Shown piece after piece: positions 1-7,370 of a DNA stretch of 32,737 bases (within the stretch, counting starts at the first letter, position 1; every line of letters starts with the position of its first letter). The position numbers were made by a program, and so were the translations under genes. The notes beneath the pieces were generated by a model. It was not told the origin of the DNA, made no database searches, and saw only the letters and a program-made list of their open reading frames with translations. Location of the stretch: positions 1-32,737 of the forward strand of contig NATF01000012.1 of assembly GCA_002085205.1 (NCBI GenBank). The letters are read 5' to 3'. This DNA is from Candidatus Cloacimonas sp. 4484_275. Lineage in GTDB: Bacteria; Cloacimonadota; Cloacimonadia; Cloacimonadales; TCS61.

Positions 1-491
1 TTATCTTTGTTTTCCCGCAAAATTTTTGCCAATCTTTCCTGAATAAAAGTTTTCGCTTTTATTTGCGGATTGGCGCGACAATTTCCGTGAAAATAAGTAT
101 CCAGATCGTTGAACATACGACGAATTGTCAGGTCGAGAATGGTGTCGATTCCGGAAAATCCTTTTTTGTGAAGCACGACTTTTTCCAATTCTTGCTCCAG
201 AAATTTTAGCATTTTGGCTTTATATTTTACTTTCTTGGGAATTTGGTGATGTTCGTTCACGGGAAAGTAAGGATTATCTATATAATATTCGCTGTTTTTA
301 TCTTTTATCAAAGGGTCGAGAGGTTTTTGGTAATTGCAATCCGCCCAATAAGCAAGCTCAAATTGAAAAGATTTTACGGGTTTTCCCATTCTCAATAAAC
401 CCTCTTTAATGGAAAGTTTCCACCACTCTTGCAAAAGTTCCTGCGGAGGTTTGTTTTTCAATCCGTGAATTCCGACGATTATTTTTTTCAT
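1..491 (-). CDS. Partial alpha/beta-hydrolase-like protein, N-terminal part
   Basis: An open frame starts at the ATG at 491 and runs off the left edge after 163 codons with no stop. The N-terminus reads MKKIIVGIHGLKNKPP, a beta strand followed by an HG turn that resembles the oxyanion-hole region of alpha/beta hydrolases. The next part is rich in aromatic and charged residues (EWWKLSIKEGL, ELAYWADCNY). The nucleophile motif (GxSxG) and the rest of the triad are not in the visible part and would lie beyond the edge. There is no signal peptide, so it is probably cytoplasmic. The family assignment rests mainly on the N-terminal motif and is tentative. The gene is on the same strand as manC but separated by about 190 bases with hairpin repeats. 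Confidence 0.55.
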   Translation of the reverse strand, partial: MKKIIVGIHGLKNKPPQELLQEWWKLSIKEGLLRMGKPVKSFQFELAYWADCNYQKPLDPLIKDKNSEYYIDNPYFPVNEHHQIPKKVKYKAKMLKFLEQELEKVVLHKKGFSGIDTILDLTIRRMFNDLDTYFHGNCRANPQIKAKTFIQERLAKILRENKD

Positions 492-588
492 ATTTCCCCG
501 TTTTTTAGTATTTTTTGTTTTCGAGAAAGAAAATACTCTAAGTAAAAACAGCTATTCTCCCGAATGAAATCAGCCACATTCGAAATCT

Positions 589-616
589 GTCGTCCTTCGA
601 CTACGCTCAGGATGAC
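589..616. repeat. Hairpin repeat copy 1, downstream of manC
   Basis: This 28-base element has arms GTCGTCCT and AGGATGAC around a 12-base centre. It is the same element as at 1763-1790 with a few changes, one of which is a G-T wobble pair in the stem. A degraded half copy follows at 645-662 (about 15 of 18 positions shared). No other clear ORF or site is visible in 492-677. Confidence 0.8.
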
Positions 617-677
617 GATTCGGTTTTATTTTTAAACATTACTTAACTTCTCTCAGGACGACTGTTCTGCAAAAGTA

Positions 678-1733
678 TCATAAATATTTTTGTAATTTCT
701 TTTCTTTTAAGATGTTAACCACTTTTTTCACATCTTCGGATTTATCGCGTGCAGAAATTAAAATAGCATCGTCGGTTTCCACGACTACCAAATTTTCCAC
801 TCCGATTAAAGTTACCAATTTTCGGGAATTAACATAATTTCCGTTGCTTTCCAAAACGATATTTTCCGCTTTCAGAACATTTTCGTTTTTATCTTTGGCG
901 GAAATATCATAAAGAGCCTTCCAACTTCCCACATCGCTCCAACCGTAATCAACCGGAATAACGATTCGTTTTTCCGCTTTTTCCATGATGCCAATATCAA
1001 CGGGAAGTTTCGGCATTCGGGCATATTCTTCGGAAATATCGGCTTGAATTCCGATTTTTTTCCATTTGCGGGAAATTTGCTCCAAAAGTCCGGAAACTTC
1101 CGGCAAATAATTGTGATAAGCCTTTAAAATCGTTTCCAATTTCCAAGCAAACATTCCGCTGTTCCAAAAGAAATTTCCGGCTTGCAGAAATCGTTCGGCC
1201 GTTTTCAAATCTGGTTTTTCTTTAAATTGTTTCACGACAAACATCTCGTCCGCAATTTTTCTTCCCGCTTCGATGTAGCCGTAACCGGTTGCCGGATAAT
1301 TCGGTTTGATACCGAATGTTACCAGAAAATCCTTTTCCGCGGCTTCGACGGCAATTTCCAAAGTTCGCAAAAATTCCCGCGTATTTTTAATCAAATGATC
1401 CGCCGCCAGAACAATCATTTTTTCGGAAGAATCGTATTTGCGAGCAAGATATTCCGCACTGAGCGCAATACACGGCGCCGTGTTCATTCCGAACGGCTCG
1501 ATGATAATATTTTCTTCCGGTAAATCCGGCAAATGCTTTTTCACCAATTTTGTTTGAGAAGCGGAAGTTACGATATAAATATCGTCTATTCGAATTTTCG
1601 GCAACAATCTTTCCACCGTCATTTGAATCATCGATTTCTCGGAAACGATTTTTAAGAATTGTTTCGGATTCGATTCCCGACTCAAGGGCCAAAAACGACT
1701 TCCGATTCCGCCCGCCATAATTAAAGCAATCAT
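678..1733 (-). CDS. manC: Mannose-1-phosphate guanylyltransferase (GDP-mannose pyrophosphorylase)
   Basis: Catalyses mannose 1-phosphate + GTP to GDP-mannose + diphosphate, giving the activated mannose (and downstream GDP-fucose-type sugars) used for surface glycans. The nucleotidyltransferase signature is at the N-terminus (MAGGIGSRFWPLSR, then NPKQFL, residues 7-27). NTAPCIAL, ATGYGYIE, FWNSGMF and VDYGWSDVGSW follow in the usual order. At 351 residues it matches the short monofunctional family. The bifunctional enzymes with a C-terminal cupin isomerase domain are over 450 residues, so this one should not isomerise fructose 6-phosphate. The frame is intact from ATG to stop. It stands alone on the minus strand, with hairpin-repeat copies on both sides. 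The symbol follows common usage; GDP-mannose specificity is inferred from family motifs. Confidence 0.93.
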   Translation of the reverse strand: MIALIMAGGIGSRFWPLSRESNPKQFLKIVSEKSMIQMTVERLLPKIRIDDIYIVTSASQTKLVKKHLPDLPEENIIIEPFGMNTAPCIALSAEYLARKYDSSEKMIVLAADHLIKNTREFLRTLEIAVEAAEKDFLVTFGIKPNYPATGYGYIEAGRKIADEMFVVKQFKEKPDLKTAERFLQAGNFFWNSGMFAWKLETILKAYHNYLPEVSGLLEQISRKWKKIGIQADISEEYARMPKLPVDIGIMEKAEKRIVIPVDYGWSDVGSWKALYDISAKDKNENVLKAENIVLESNGNYVNSRKLVTLIGVENLVVVETDDAILISARDKSEDVKKVVNILKEKKLQKYL

Positions 1734-1762
1734 TAAAAATTCTCCTCTATTTTTTTATTCCT

Positions 1763-1790
1763 GTCATCCTTCGACTTCGCTCAGGATGAC
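1763..1790. repeat. Hairpin repeat copy 2, upstream of manC
   Basis: Perfect 8-bp arms GTCATCCT and AGGATGAC surround TCGACTTCGCTC. It is the cleaner copy of the element at 589-616, in the same orientation, so manC lies between two direct copies. Closely similar hairpins are familiar as dispersed intergenic repeats in many bacterial genomes (recalled, not searched). No T-run follows on the minus strand, so a terminator role for lolA is not supported. Confidence 0.8.
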
Positions 1791-1861
1791 AAATTTTTCC
1801 CGTTATAAAAACAAAATCCGTATTTTATTCGCTGCTTAAAATTCTCTTCTGTCGATAATAT

Positions 1862-2500
1862 TTACATATCTTCCGGCAAATTTATTCTGAAAATTTCGGC
1901 TGGAATTGATTTGTTCAAAATGATATTTTGAAATTATTTGTTCAAAATGATATTTTGAAATTCATATTTAACATAATTTCCGGCATCGTCAAAAAATGTA
2001 AAACCGACAATCAGGTTATGTTTTATCTTTACTTCAATTTTTTCTCCGGTTTCCGAAACCAATTCCACTTTGGAAAAGTTATCGGAATTTTCCAAAATTT
2101 TCTTCTCGGAATCATTCCAATAAAGCGCAATGAATTTATCGGGACGCAGTTCGGTATCAATTTTATCGGAAATCAGAGCTTGATTGGAAGTCGAATCGTA
2201 AATCGTGACGGCAAGCGTGTCAATGAGCATTTTTTGCCCCGCCGGTTCGGAATAATCAAGTAATAGAAAATTTTTATCATAAAAGATTTTACCGAGAGAT
2301 TTTTTCTCAACATCAAGCTCTTTCCAAAAATTTACCTGCTCGAAATCAGCTTGAAAAGACTTTATCGTTTTGTATTTTTTCTGCAAATCGGAATAAATCG
2401 TGTCTAATGTTTTTGTTTGCGCATAAAGCTGCGAACCGAAAATAATTGTCGTCAATAACAAGACAAATTCACAAAAAAATTTTCGCTTTCTTATTTTCAC
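1862..2500 (-). pseudogene. lolA: LolA outer-membrane lipoprotein carrier, cut short by a 27-bp tandem duplication
   Basis: LolA is the periplasmic chaperone that takes lipoproteins from the LolCDE transporter to the outer membrane. A signal peptide (basic start, hydrophobic stretch, cleavage near LYAQ) precedes a typical LolA fold: IKSFQADFEQV, GKIFYDKNFLLLDYSEP, GQKMLIDT, SDKID. As written, the protein stops at 1934-1936 after 188 residues. The stop codon is created at the junction of two adjacent identical 27-base units (1909-1935 and 1936-1962). Deleting one unit keeps the frame and adds SIPAEIFRINLPEDM, a normal LolA ending, with a stop at 1862-1864 and a total of 203 residues. The intact gene is therefore very likely 1862-2500 less one unit. 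It follows ftsK with an 18-base gap, a common gene order. Confidence 0.85.
1909..1962. repeat. 27-bp perfect tandem duplication in the 3' end of lolA
   Basis: Two identical, directly adjacent 27-base units (1909-1935, 1936-1962). The unit itself contains a palindrome (TTCAAAAT and ATTTTGAA around a 3-base centre). The duplication creates an in-frame TAA at the junction, and the reading continues sensibly beyond it as a LolA C-terminus. Confidence 0.97.
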
Positions 2501-2518
2501 TTTTTCCCGTTCCTCGTT

Positions 2519-4715
2519 TTATTCTTTCAAATATCCGTAAATTTTCAAATCTTCTTCGGAAGCCAGAACTTCCCGCGATTTACTGCCGACATGCGGACCG
2601 ATAATTCCGGCTTGTTCGAGCATATCTATCAATCTGCCGGCGCGCGCATAACCGATTTTGAAATGGCGTTGCAACATAGAAACGGAAGCGTTTCCGGCGG
2701 TTACAACAGCTACGGCGGCTTCGGGAAAAAGTTCGTCGTCGTATTCAAAATTTTCCAATTCGGTTTCTTCTTCATTCGGAATAATCTTGAAATCCTGTTC
2801 CGGCTTGGGTTGCGCTCTCAAATATTCCACCACATTTTGAATTTCCACATCGGAAATAAAAGCGCCGTGAATTCTTTCCACCGTTCCTTTTCCGGGCGGA
2901 AGAAAAAGCATATCTCCTTTTCCCAAAAGTTTTTCCGCACCATTGGCATCAATGATAACGCGGGAATCGATTTTTGTGGAAACTTTGAAGGCGATTCGGG
3001 AAGGAAAATTCGCTTTGATAATTCCGGTAATGACTTTGGTGGAAGGTCGTTGAGTCGCCAAAATCAAATGAATTCCGATGGCTCGCGCCATTTGTGCCAA
3101 ACGTGTAATCGGCCTTTCCACATCTTTCCCGACGGTCATCATCAAATCGGCAAATTCATCGACAACGATAACGATATAAGGAAGTTTCGTATCTTCCACC
3201 TCTTCCCCGTTTGCCAACAATCTTTCTATTTCGCGATTGTATCCGGCCAGATTTCTCACTTTGTATTTTTGCAGAAGTTCGTATCTTCTCTCCATTTCAA
3301 TTACGCCCCAATTCAAAGCGGCAAGCGCATTATCATTGTTCGGAAAGTTCAATTCTTTTCGGGTCTATCAGAACCAAACGCACTTCTTCGGGAGTGGTGC
3401 GGAAAAGAAGGCTATTGATAATTGTATTTACGCAAACACTTTTCCCGGATCCGGTCGCTCCCGCAATGAGCAAATGCGGCATTCCCGCCAAATCCGCCAC
3501 CACGGGATTTCCGGAAATATCCTTTCCGAGAGCAAAAGCAAGCACGCTGTCGTTGGAACGCATTTCTTCCGAAAGTAAAATATCTTTCAGAAAGATGGTG
3601 TCGCGATTTATGTTGGGAATTTCGATTCCAATTAAACCGCGTCCCGGAATCGGTGCTTGAACTCGAATGCTTTTTGCTTTGATAGCCAAAGCGAGATCAT
3701 TGACAAGTGAATGAAATTTGCTCACTTTCACACCCGGTGCGGGTTTAATTTCGTATTGCGTGATAATCGGTCCGATATTCACATTGATAACTTCCGCATC
3801 AACACTAAATTCCGCCAGTTTTTGCTCCAAAATTTTGCTGATCTTTTTTATGTTTTTCTCAATTTCCTCTCGGTTTCGTTTGCTTGACTTTGCACTAATA
3901 AGAAAAGATTCCACATCGGGTTTTTCATATTTCCGCGTCGGTTCGTCCGGCATATCTTCGGGATTTTGAGAAAGTTTTCTTTTCGGAATTTTCGGTTTGT
4001 AAATCGGCTCTTCTTCATCTTCTTCGGCAACATGATCTATGATATTGGGAACGGTTTCTTCTTTCGTTTTACGAACCGGAACTTTTTCCTTTTTCACAGT
4101 TTCTTTTTTGATTTTGGAAACTTTCGTTTTCTTTCTTCGCGAAAAGAGCGATAAAAATAATCGCCACAATTTTACGGAAATCGCAACAATAACTTTCTTG
4201 ATGTTTTCCACTTCAAAAATCATCAAAACAGAGGTGAGCGCAATTGCTATCGTAATAATTTGAGTTCCCGTATCGCCGAAAATTCCCGTGAAAAATTCGG
4301 AAATTTTTAGGTGAATAACTCCGACCGTCAACACTTCCGGTAATTGTTCCGCCGCTTTATTCGAGACAATCATCGCAAATTGCTGTCCGAAGAAAACGAG
4401 CGTCCAAAAAGAAAATATCTTCAAAAAAAGATTTTTCCGTGAAATATAAAAAATATGGAAAATTCCCAACAGAGCCGTTCCCAGAAAAACGGCGAGCGAG
4501 AAATATTTTCCGAAAATGTAAGAAAACCAGAAAGCGAAAAAAGCTCCGAAAGGACCTACAAGATTGTTAGTCGTGGGAAATTGCAATCCGATTATTTCAC
4601 CAAAAGACAAATTCGCCGATTTCAATTTCTGATAATCCAAAAAAATAACGGACGATTTTGCGCTTAAGGCAACTAAAAAGAGAATGGAAAGCAAAAATAC
4701 GGCAAACCAAAGACA
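2519..4715 (-). pseudogene. ftsK: DNA translocase FtsK (SpoIIIE family), frame-broken and missing its start
   Basis: FtsK is the septal, membrane-anchored ATPase that pumps DNA and coordinates chromosome dimer resolution with division. From the N-terminal side there are about four membrane segments (starting WFAVFLLSILFLVAL; NLVGPFGAFFAFWF), a charged Lys/Glu linker, the alpha/beta domain (IITQYEIKPAPGVKVSK; VQAPIPGRGLIGIEIPN), Walker A GATGSGKS, then RLVLIDPKRIELS. Here, at about 3341, the frame is lost. The downstream frame resumes at NDNALAALNWGVIEMERRY and continues through Walker B IVIVVDEFADL, LATQRPSTKVITG and the gamma winged-helix domain (GSKSREVL) to the stop at 2519. About 15 residues expected between ELS and NDNALAAL (the IPHLLTPVVT region) are absent. 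The N-terminus is also missing, because the frame continues upstream into a YchF-like sequence at about 4715. The intact gene was probably a normal FtsK. Confidence 0.85.
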
Positions 4716-5621
4716 TTCGGCTCGGATAAATCCGCGAGCAAGATCGGAATGTATTTTTCCTGCCGCTTCCAGAGCCGTGTTTCCTTTTTTGATTGTCCAA
4801 GCTCGCACTTCGTCTTTGCCAACCGTGAAAAAACTGATATAACCAAGTAGTTCATAAGAAAATTTCGTAAGACGGTCGCGCGCGGATTCTTTGATGTTCA
4901 ATTCCTCCATAAATTCTTTTGCCTCTTCCGCAGAAAGTCCTCCCAGCTCCATTTCAAACTTTCCGGCAAATTCGATAACTTTATAATTTTTTTCTATTTC
5001 GGAAATGAGTTCGGCATTTTGCCCGAAATTATTTTCATCGGAATTAAGGATTATCATTAGCGGTTTACGGCTGATAAATTGAAAACCGCGAATTGCTTTT
5101 TCCTCTTCTTCGTGAAGTTCCAACGAACGCAACGGCAGATTTTCATTCAAATGCGCAATTATTTTTTCAATCGCTTTCTCTTCAATTTGCAATTCCGGCG
5201 TTTTAATGCCGCGTTTTTTGCTTAATTCTATTTTCTCCAGTCGTTTTTCCGCTATAATCAAATCCGAAATGATAAGCTCGGAATCGATGCTTTCAATATC
5301 CTGAAGCGGTTGAGGATTTCCAAAACTTTGTGAAATCACATCATCGGAAAAATTGCGGATAACAAGCGCCAAAGCATCAGCGGTTTTTACCAAAGCGAGC
5401 GAAGAATCGGAAAAAACTCCGGATTTGGAAGAATCCGCTGTAAGTCCGACAAAATCAATGTATTCGATGGTGGCGTAAATAGTCTTTTTGGGTTGATACA
5501 TTTCCGAAAGTTTTGTAATGCGTTCATCTTTCACTTCCACGATTCCGAAATTCGGTTCTACTTTTCCGGTGGAATAAGCCGTTGTTTCCGCTTCCAATCC
5601 GGTGAGCGCGTTAAAAATAGT
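4716..5621 (-). pseudogene. Divergent YchF/Obg-family GTPase-like protein with TGS domain, both ends missing
   Basis: This is the middle part of one uninterrupted reading frame (3333-6086) and shows clear YchF architecture. It begins at TIFNALTG, just after where the P-loop would be. Then come VEPNFGIVEVKDERI, a DxxG motif (DFVGL), a helical insert (DIESIDSELIISDLIIAEKRLEKI), an NxxE base-recognition motif (ILNSDE, the ATP-preferring YchF version of NKxD), and a C-terminal TGS domain (ISFFTVGKDEVRAWTIKKG, then GFIRAE). The switch II stretch, normally KGASKGEGLGN, reads TADSSKSGVFSD, so this is a divergent paralogue rather than standard YchF. The P-loop and about 20 C-terminal residues are missing at the two joins. 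Housekeeping YchF binds ribosomes and hydrolyses ATP; the role of this variant is unknown. Confidence 0.75.
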
Positions 5622-6086
5622 TTCGAAAATTGTTATTCGCAAAACGGTCTTTTCGGGATATCTGTTTTTAACAAACACAATTGCCGGTTGAGTTTTCTTG
5701 CCGTCGATTTCCACGCCTTTTTGTAGTTTTTGAACTTGTAACCCCGTTATTTTACCTTTAACACTTACTTTGTAAACCTTCGGAAGTTTGAAACGCGGAT
5801 GAATTATCTTATGGGCAAAATCACCGTCGTTGGTAAACAGAAGCAAACCTTCCGAACGATAATCCAATCTGCCGATAGCAAAAAGATGTGTGTGAAAATC
5901 CGGTAACAAATCATAGACGGTTTTCCTCTGAAAATCATCGCGATGAGTCACCAAATAATTTTTCGGTTTATTCAACATCAAATAAATCTTTTCCGGCAGG
6001 AGTTTCACCCGCTTTCCTTGATATTCCACAACATCTTTTTCCGGATCGATACGAGCCGCCAATTCGGTGCAAACCGAACCGTTCAC
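5622..6086 (-). pseudogene. RsuA/RluB-family 16S/23S pseudouridine synthase, both ends missing
   Basis: The enzyme isomerises a uridine in rRNA to pseudouridine. Visible are the end of the S4 RNA-binding domain (VNGSVCTELAARIDPEKD), then MLNKPKNYLVTHRD, the catalytic-Asp motif GRLDYRSEGLLLFTNDG (Asp75 counted from the GTG at 6086) and HPRFKLPKVYKVSVKG. At residue 155 (position about 5622) the expected IFEGRNRQVRRM continuation is replaced by TIFNALTG of the YchF-like gene. The first 30 or so residues of the S4 domain are also missing. Upstream in frame there are only the codons GKIVV, which continue the family pattern back into the 3' end of lptE. The GTG at 6086 is therefore not a real start. 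Both ends look lost by sequence joining. The RluB/RsuA/RluF subgroup cannot be decided. Confidence 0.82.
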
Positions 6087-6088
6087 AA

Positions 6089-6574
6089 CTATTTTTCCAA
6101 AGATTCCTTCATTATCGTATCAAAAAGATCCTGATAAATTTTATTCTGTGCTTCCTCTTCGGTCTTGAATTCACTCAATTCATTGCTGCCGGAATAGGTT
6201 TCCGAAAGCACCAACGAGTTATTTTGATATAAAATTTTATTTTTCTTTAAATCGGTAAATATAATTTTGAACAGAATTTTTACTTCATATTCATCCACAT
6301 TTTCATTACCGTAAGAATAAATTTTGTTCGAATAATCGAGAATTTCCCCTTCAAGTTTACAATCCGGATTCAAATCGACTATTTTTAATCTGCCGTCTTT
6401 TTCAAACAAATCCGTAAGTTTTAAAAGCAGATTCTCTTCGAGTTCATACTCGGTTGTATTATTGGAAAAAGTCGCAATTTTAATGGTTTTCAGATAAGGA
6501 TAACTGTTTGTGTAAACAGAATAACTGCAAGACAATAAAAGCACAAAAATAATTATCAACATTTTCTTTATCAT
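6089..6574 (-). CDS. lptE: LptE-like LPS-assembly lipoprotein
   Basis: LptE plugs the LptD barrel and helps place lipopolysaccharide in the outer leaflet of the outer membrane. The 161-residue product has a short lipoprotein signal ending in the lipobox LLLSC (Cys16), followed by the LptE pattern: IKIATFSNNTTEYELEENL, LTDLFEKDGRLKIV, CKLEGEILDYSNKIYSY, then beta strands and a C-terminal amphipathic helix (EEEAQNKIYQDLFDTIMKE). The ATG at 6574 gives the signal peptide directly. The stop at 6089 coincides with the suspected join to the pseudouridine synthase gene, so the last residue or two may differ in the real gene. It is divergent from the plus-strand gene at 6680, with a 9-bp inverted repeat between them. 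Confidence 0.72.
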   Translation of the reverse strand: MIKKMLIIIFVLLLSCSYSVYTNSYPYLKTIKIATFSNNTTEYELEENLLLKLTDLFEKDGRLKIVDLNPDCKLEGEILDYSNKIYSYGNENVDEYEVKILFKIIFTDLKKNKILYQNNSLVLSETYSGSNELSEFKTEEEAQNKIYQDLFDTIMKESLEK

Positions 6575-6603
6575 AGTCGTTAAGACATTTTTTTAATTTT
6601 TTT

Positions 6604-6630
6604 TGTCAAGGACAACTCTTATCCTTGACA
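6604..6630. promoter_or_regulatory. Inverted repeat with outward-facing TTGACA in a divergent intergenic region
   Basis: Perfect 9-bp arms TGTCAAGGA and TCCTTGACA are separated by 9 bases. Each arm contains TTGACA reading outward, towards lptE on the minus strand and the HTH-EIIA gene on the plus strand. It therefore may serve as a pair of divergent -35 elements or as an operator. No convincing -10 hexamer sits 16-18 bases away on either side, so promoter use is unproven. Confidence 0.45.
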
Positions 6631-6679
6631 TAATAACGGAAATAATAATTTTTCAAATCGCAATATTAAAGGAGAGAAG

Positions 6680-7345
6680 ATGGAGAAGAAATATTTAACT
6701 TTAAAACAAGCCGCAAGCTTTTTGAAGGTAACCGATTCGGTTATCAAGGAAATGATTAAATCCAATGTTTTTACGGTTCACAAAAAAGGAAACAGCTATC
6801 AAATCGACAAAGCCGAAATTGACGAATGGCTGGCAAATCTGAATGACCAAGAAGTGGAACAATTGGCGTTGAAACGGTCGGTCTGCAGATTTTCCGATTA
6901 TTTACGTTCCCGCAATGTGATTCTTGATTTTAAAGCGGATAACAAATATGAAGCGATTGCGGAAATGTCTAAAAAGGCAAAAGATTTGAAAATCGTGCGG
7001 GATCATCGTTGGCTTTATCAGGTCGTTGTGGCGCGAGAAGAACTTGTTTCCACCGCTATCGGCAAAGGCGTTGCGTTGTTGCATCCGCGTCATCATCATC
7101 CCACCAAAATCAAAAAACCTTCCGTAATTTTCGGAAGATCGGCGCAGGGAATCGAATTTGACGCTCCGGATAATAAGCCGGTAAATTTGTTTTTTATGCT
7201 TTTGTTACACGACGATATTCAACATTTGTTTTCAATCTCGTATATCTCGAAATTTTTGATGAATGAAGAAAATTTAGAGATACTGAGAACCGCAACCACA
7301 AACGAAGAAATAATTCACGCTCTTACAAGAAAAGTTTTGGAATAA
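6680..7345 (+). CDS. Helix-turn-helix protein with PTS EIIA (PtsN/fructose-type) domain
   Basis: A two-domain protein of 221 residues. Residues 1-52 form an excisionase/MerR-like DNA-binding fold (LTLKQAASFLKVTDSVIKEMIKSN, then a wing ending in DEWL). Residues about 72-221 form an EIIA type-2 domain as in PtsN/FruA, with the phospho-accepting His in AIGKGVALLHPRH (His135). HTH-EIIA proteins are known in several phyla and are thought to link the phosphorylation state of a PTS chain to gene expression. No EI, HPr or EIIC gene is in the window. The start is supported by AAAGGAGAGA just upstream. It is the only plus-strand gene left of the origin and ends inside the palindrome at 7341-7370. Targets are unknown; the adjacent inverted repeat is one candidate. 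Confidence 0.85.
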   Translation: MEKKYLTLKQAASFLKVTDSVIKEMIKSNVFTVHKKGNSYQIDKAEIDEWLANLNDQEVEQLALKRSVCRFSDYLRSRNVILDFKADNKYEAIAEMSKKAKDLKIVRDHRWLYQVVVAREELVSTAIGKGVALLHPRHHHPTKIKKPSVIFGRSAQGIEFDAPDNKPVNLFFMLLLHDDIQHLFSISYISKFLMNEENLEILRTATTNEEIIHALTRKVLE

Positions 7346-7370
7346 TCGGTTTCACGTGAAACCGATTATT
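7341..7370. terminator. Perfect 30-bp palindrome, bidirectional terminator, with parS-like core
   Basis: A perfect palindrome with 15-bp arms and no loop spacer contains the stop codons of both convergent genes (7343-7345 plus, 7366-7368 minus). T-rich sequence flanks it on the plus strand (ATTATTTTTTG), which suits a shared intrinsic terminator. The centre, 7348-7363, is GGTTTCACGTGAAACC. This matches the classical parS palindrome TGTTTCACGTGAAACA at 14 of 16 positions, including the whole GTTTCACGTGAAAC core. parAB lies about 9-11 kb away, so dual use as a ParB site is plausible. Confidence 0.75.

Noticed and set aside
2591..3418. Long plus-strand open frame opposite ftsK, and many similar antisense frames over manC, atp genes and ftsK
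   Set aside because: They lie wholly opposite strongly conserved coding sequence, have low-complexity Phe/Ser/Ile/Arg-rich translations and no ribosome-binding or family motifs.
3333..6086. A genuine new multidomain RNA-modifying, GTP-binding DNA translocase
   Set aside because: Each domain is cut inside a conserved motif at the joins and many other genes in the window show similar breaks.
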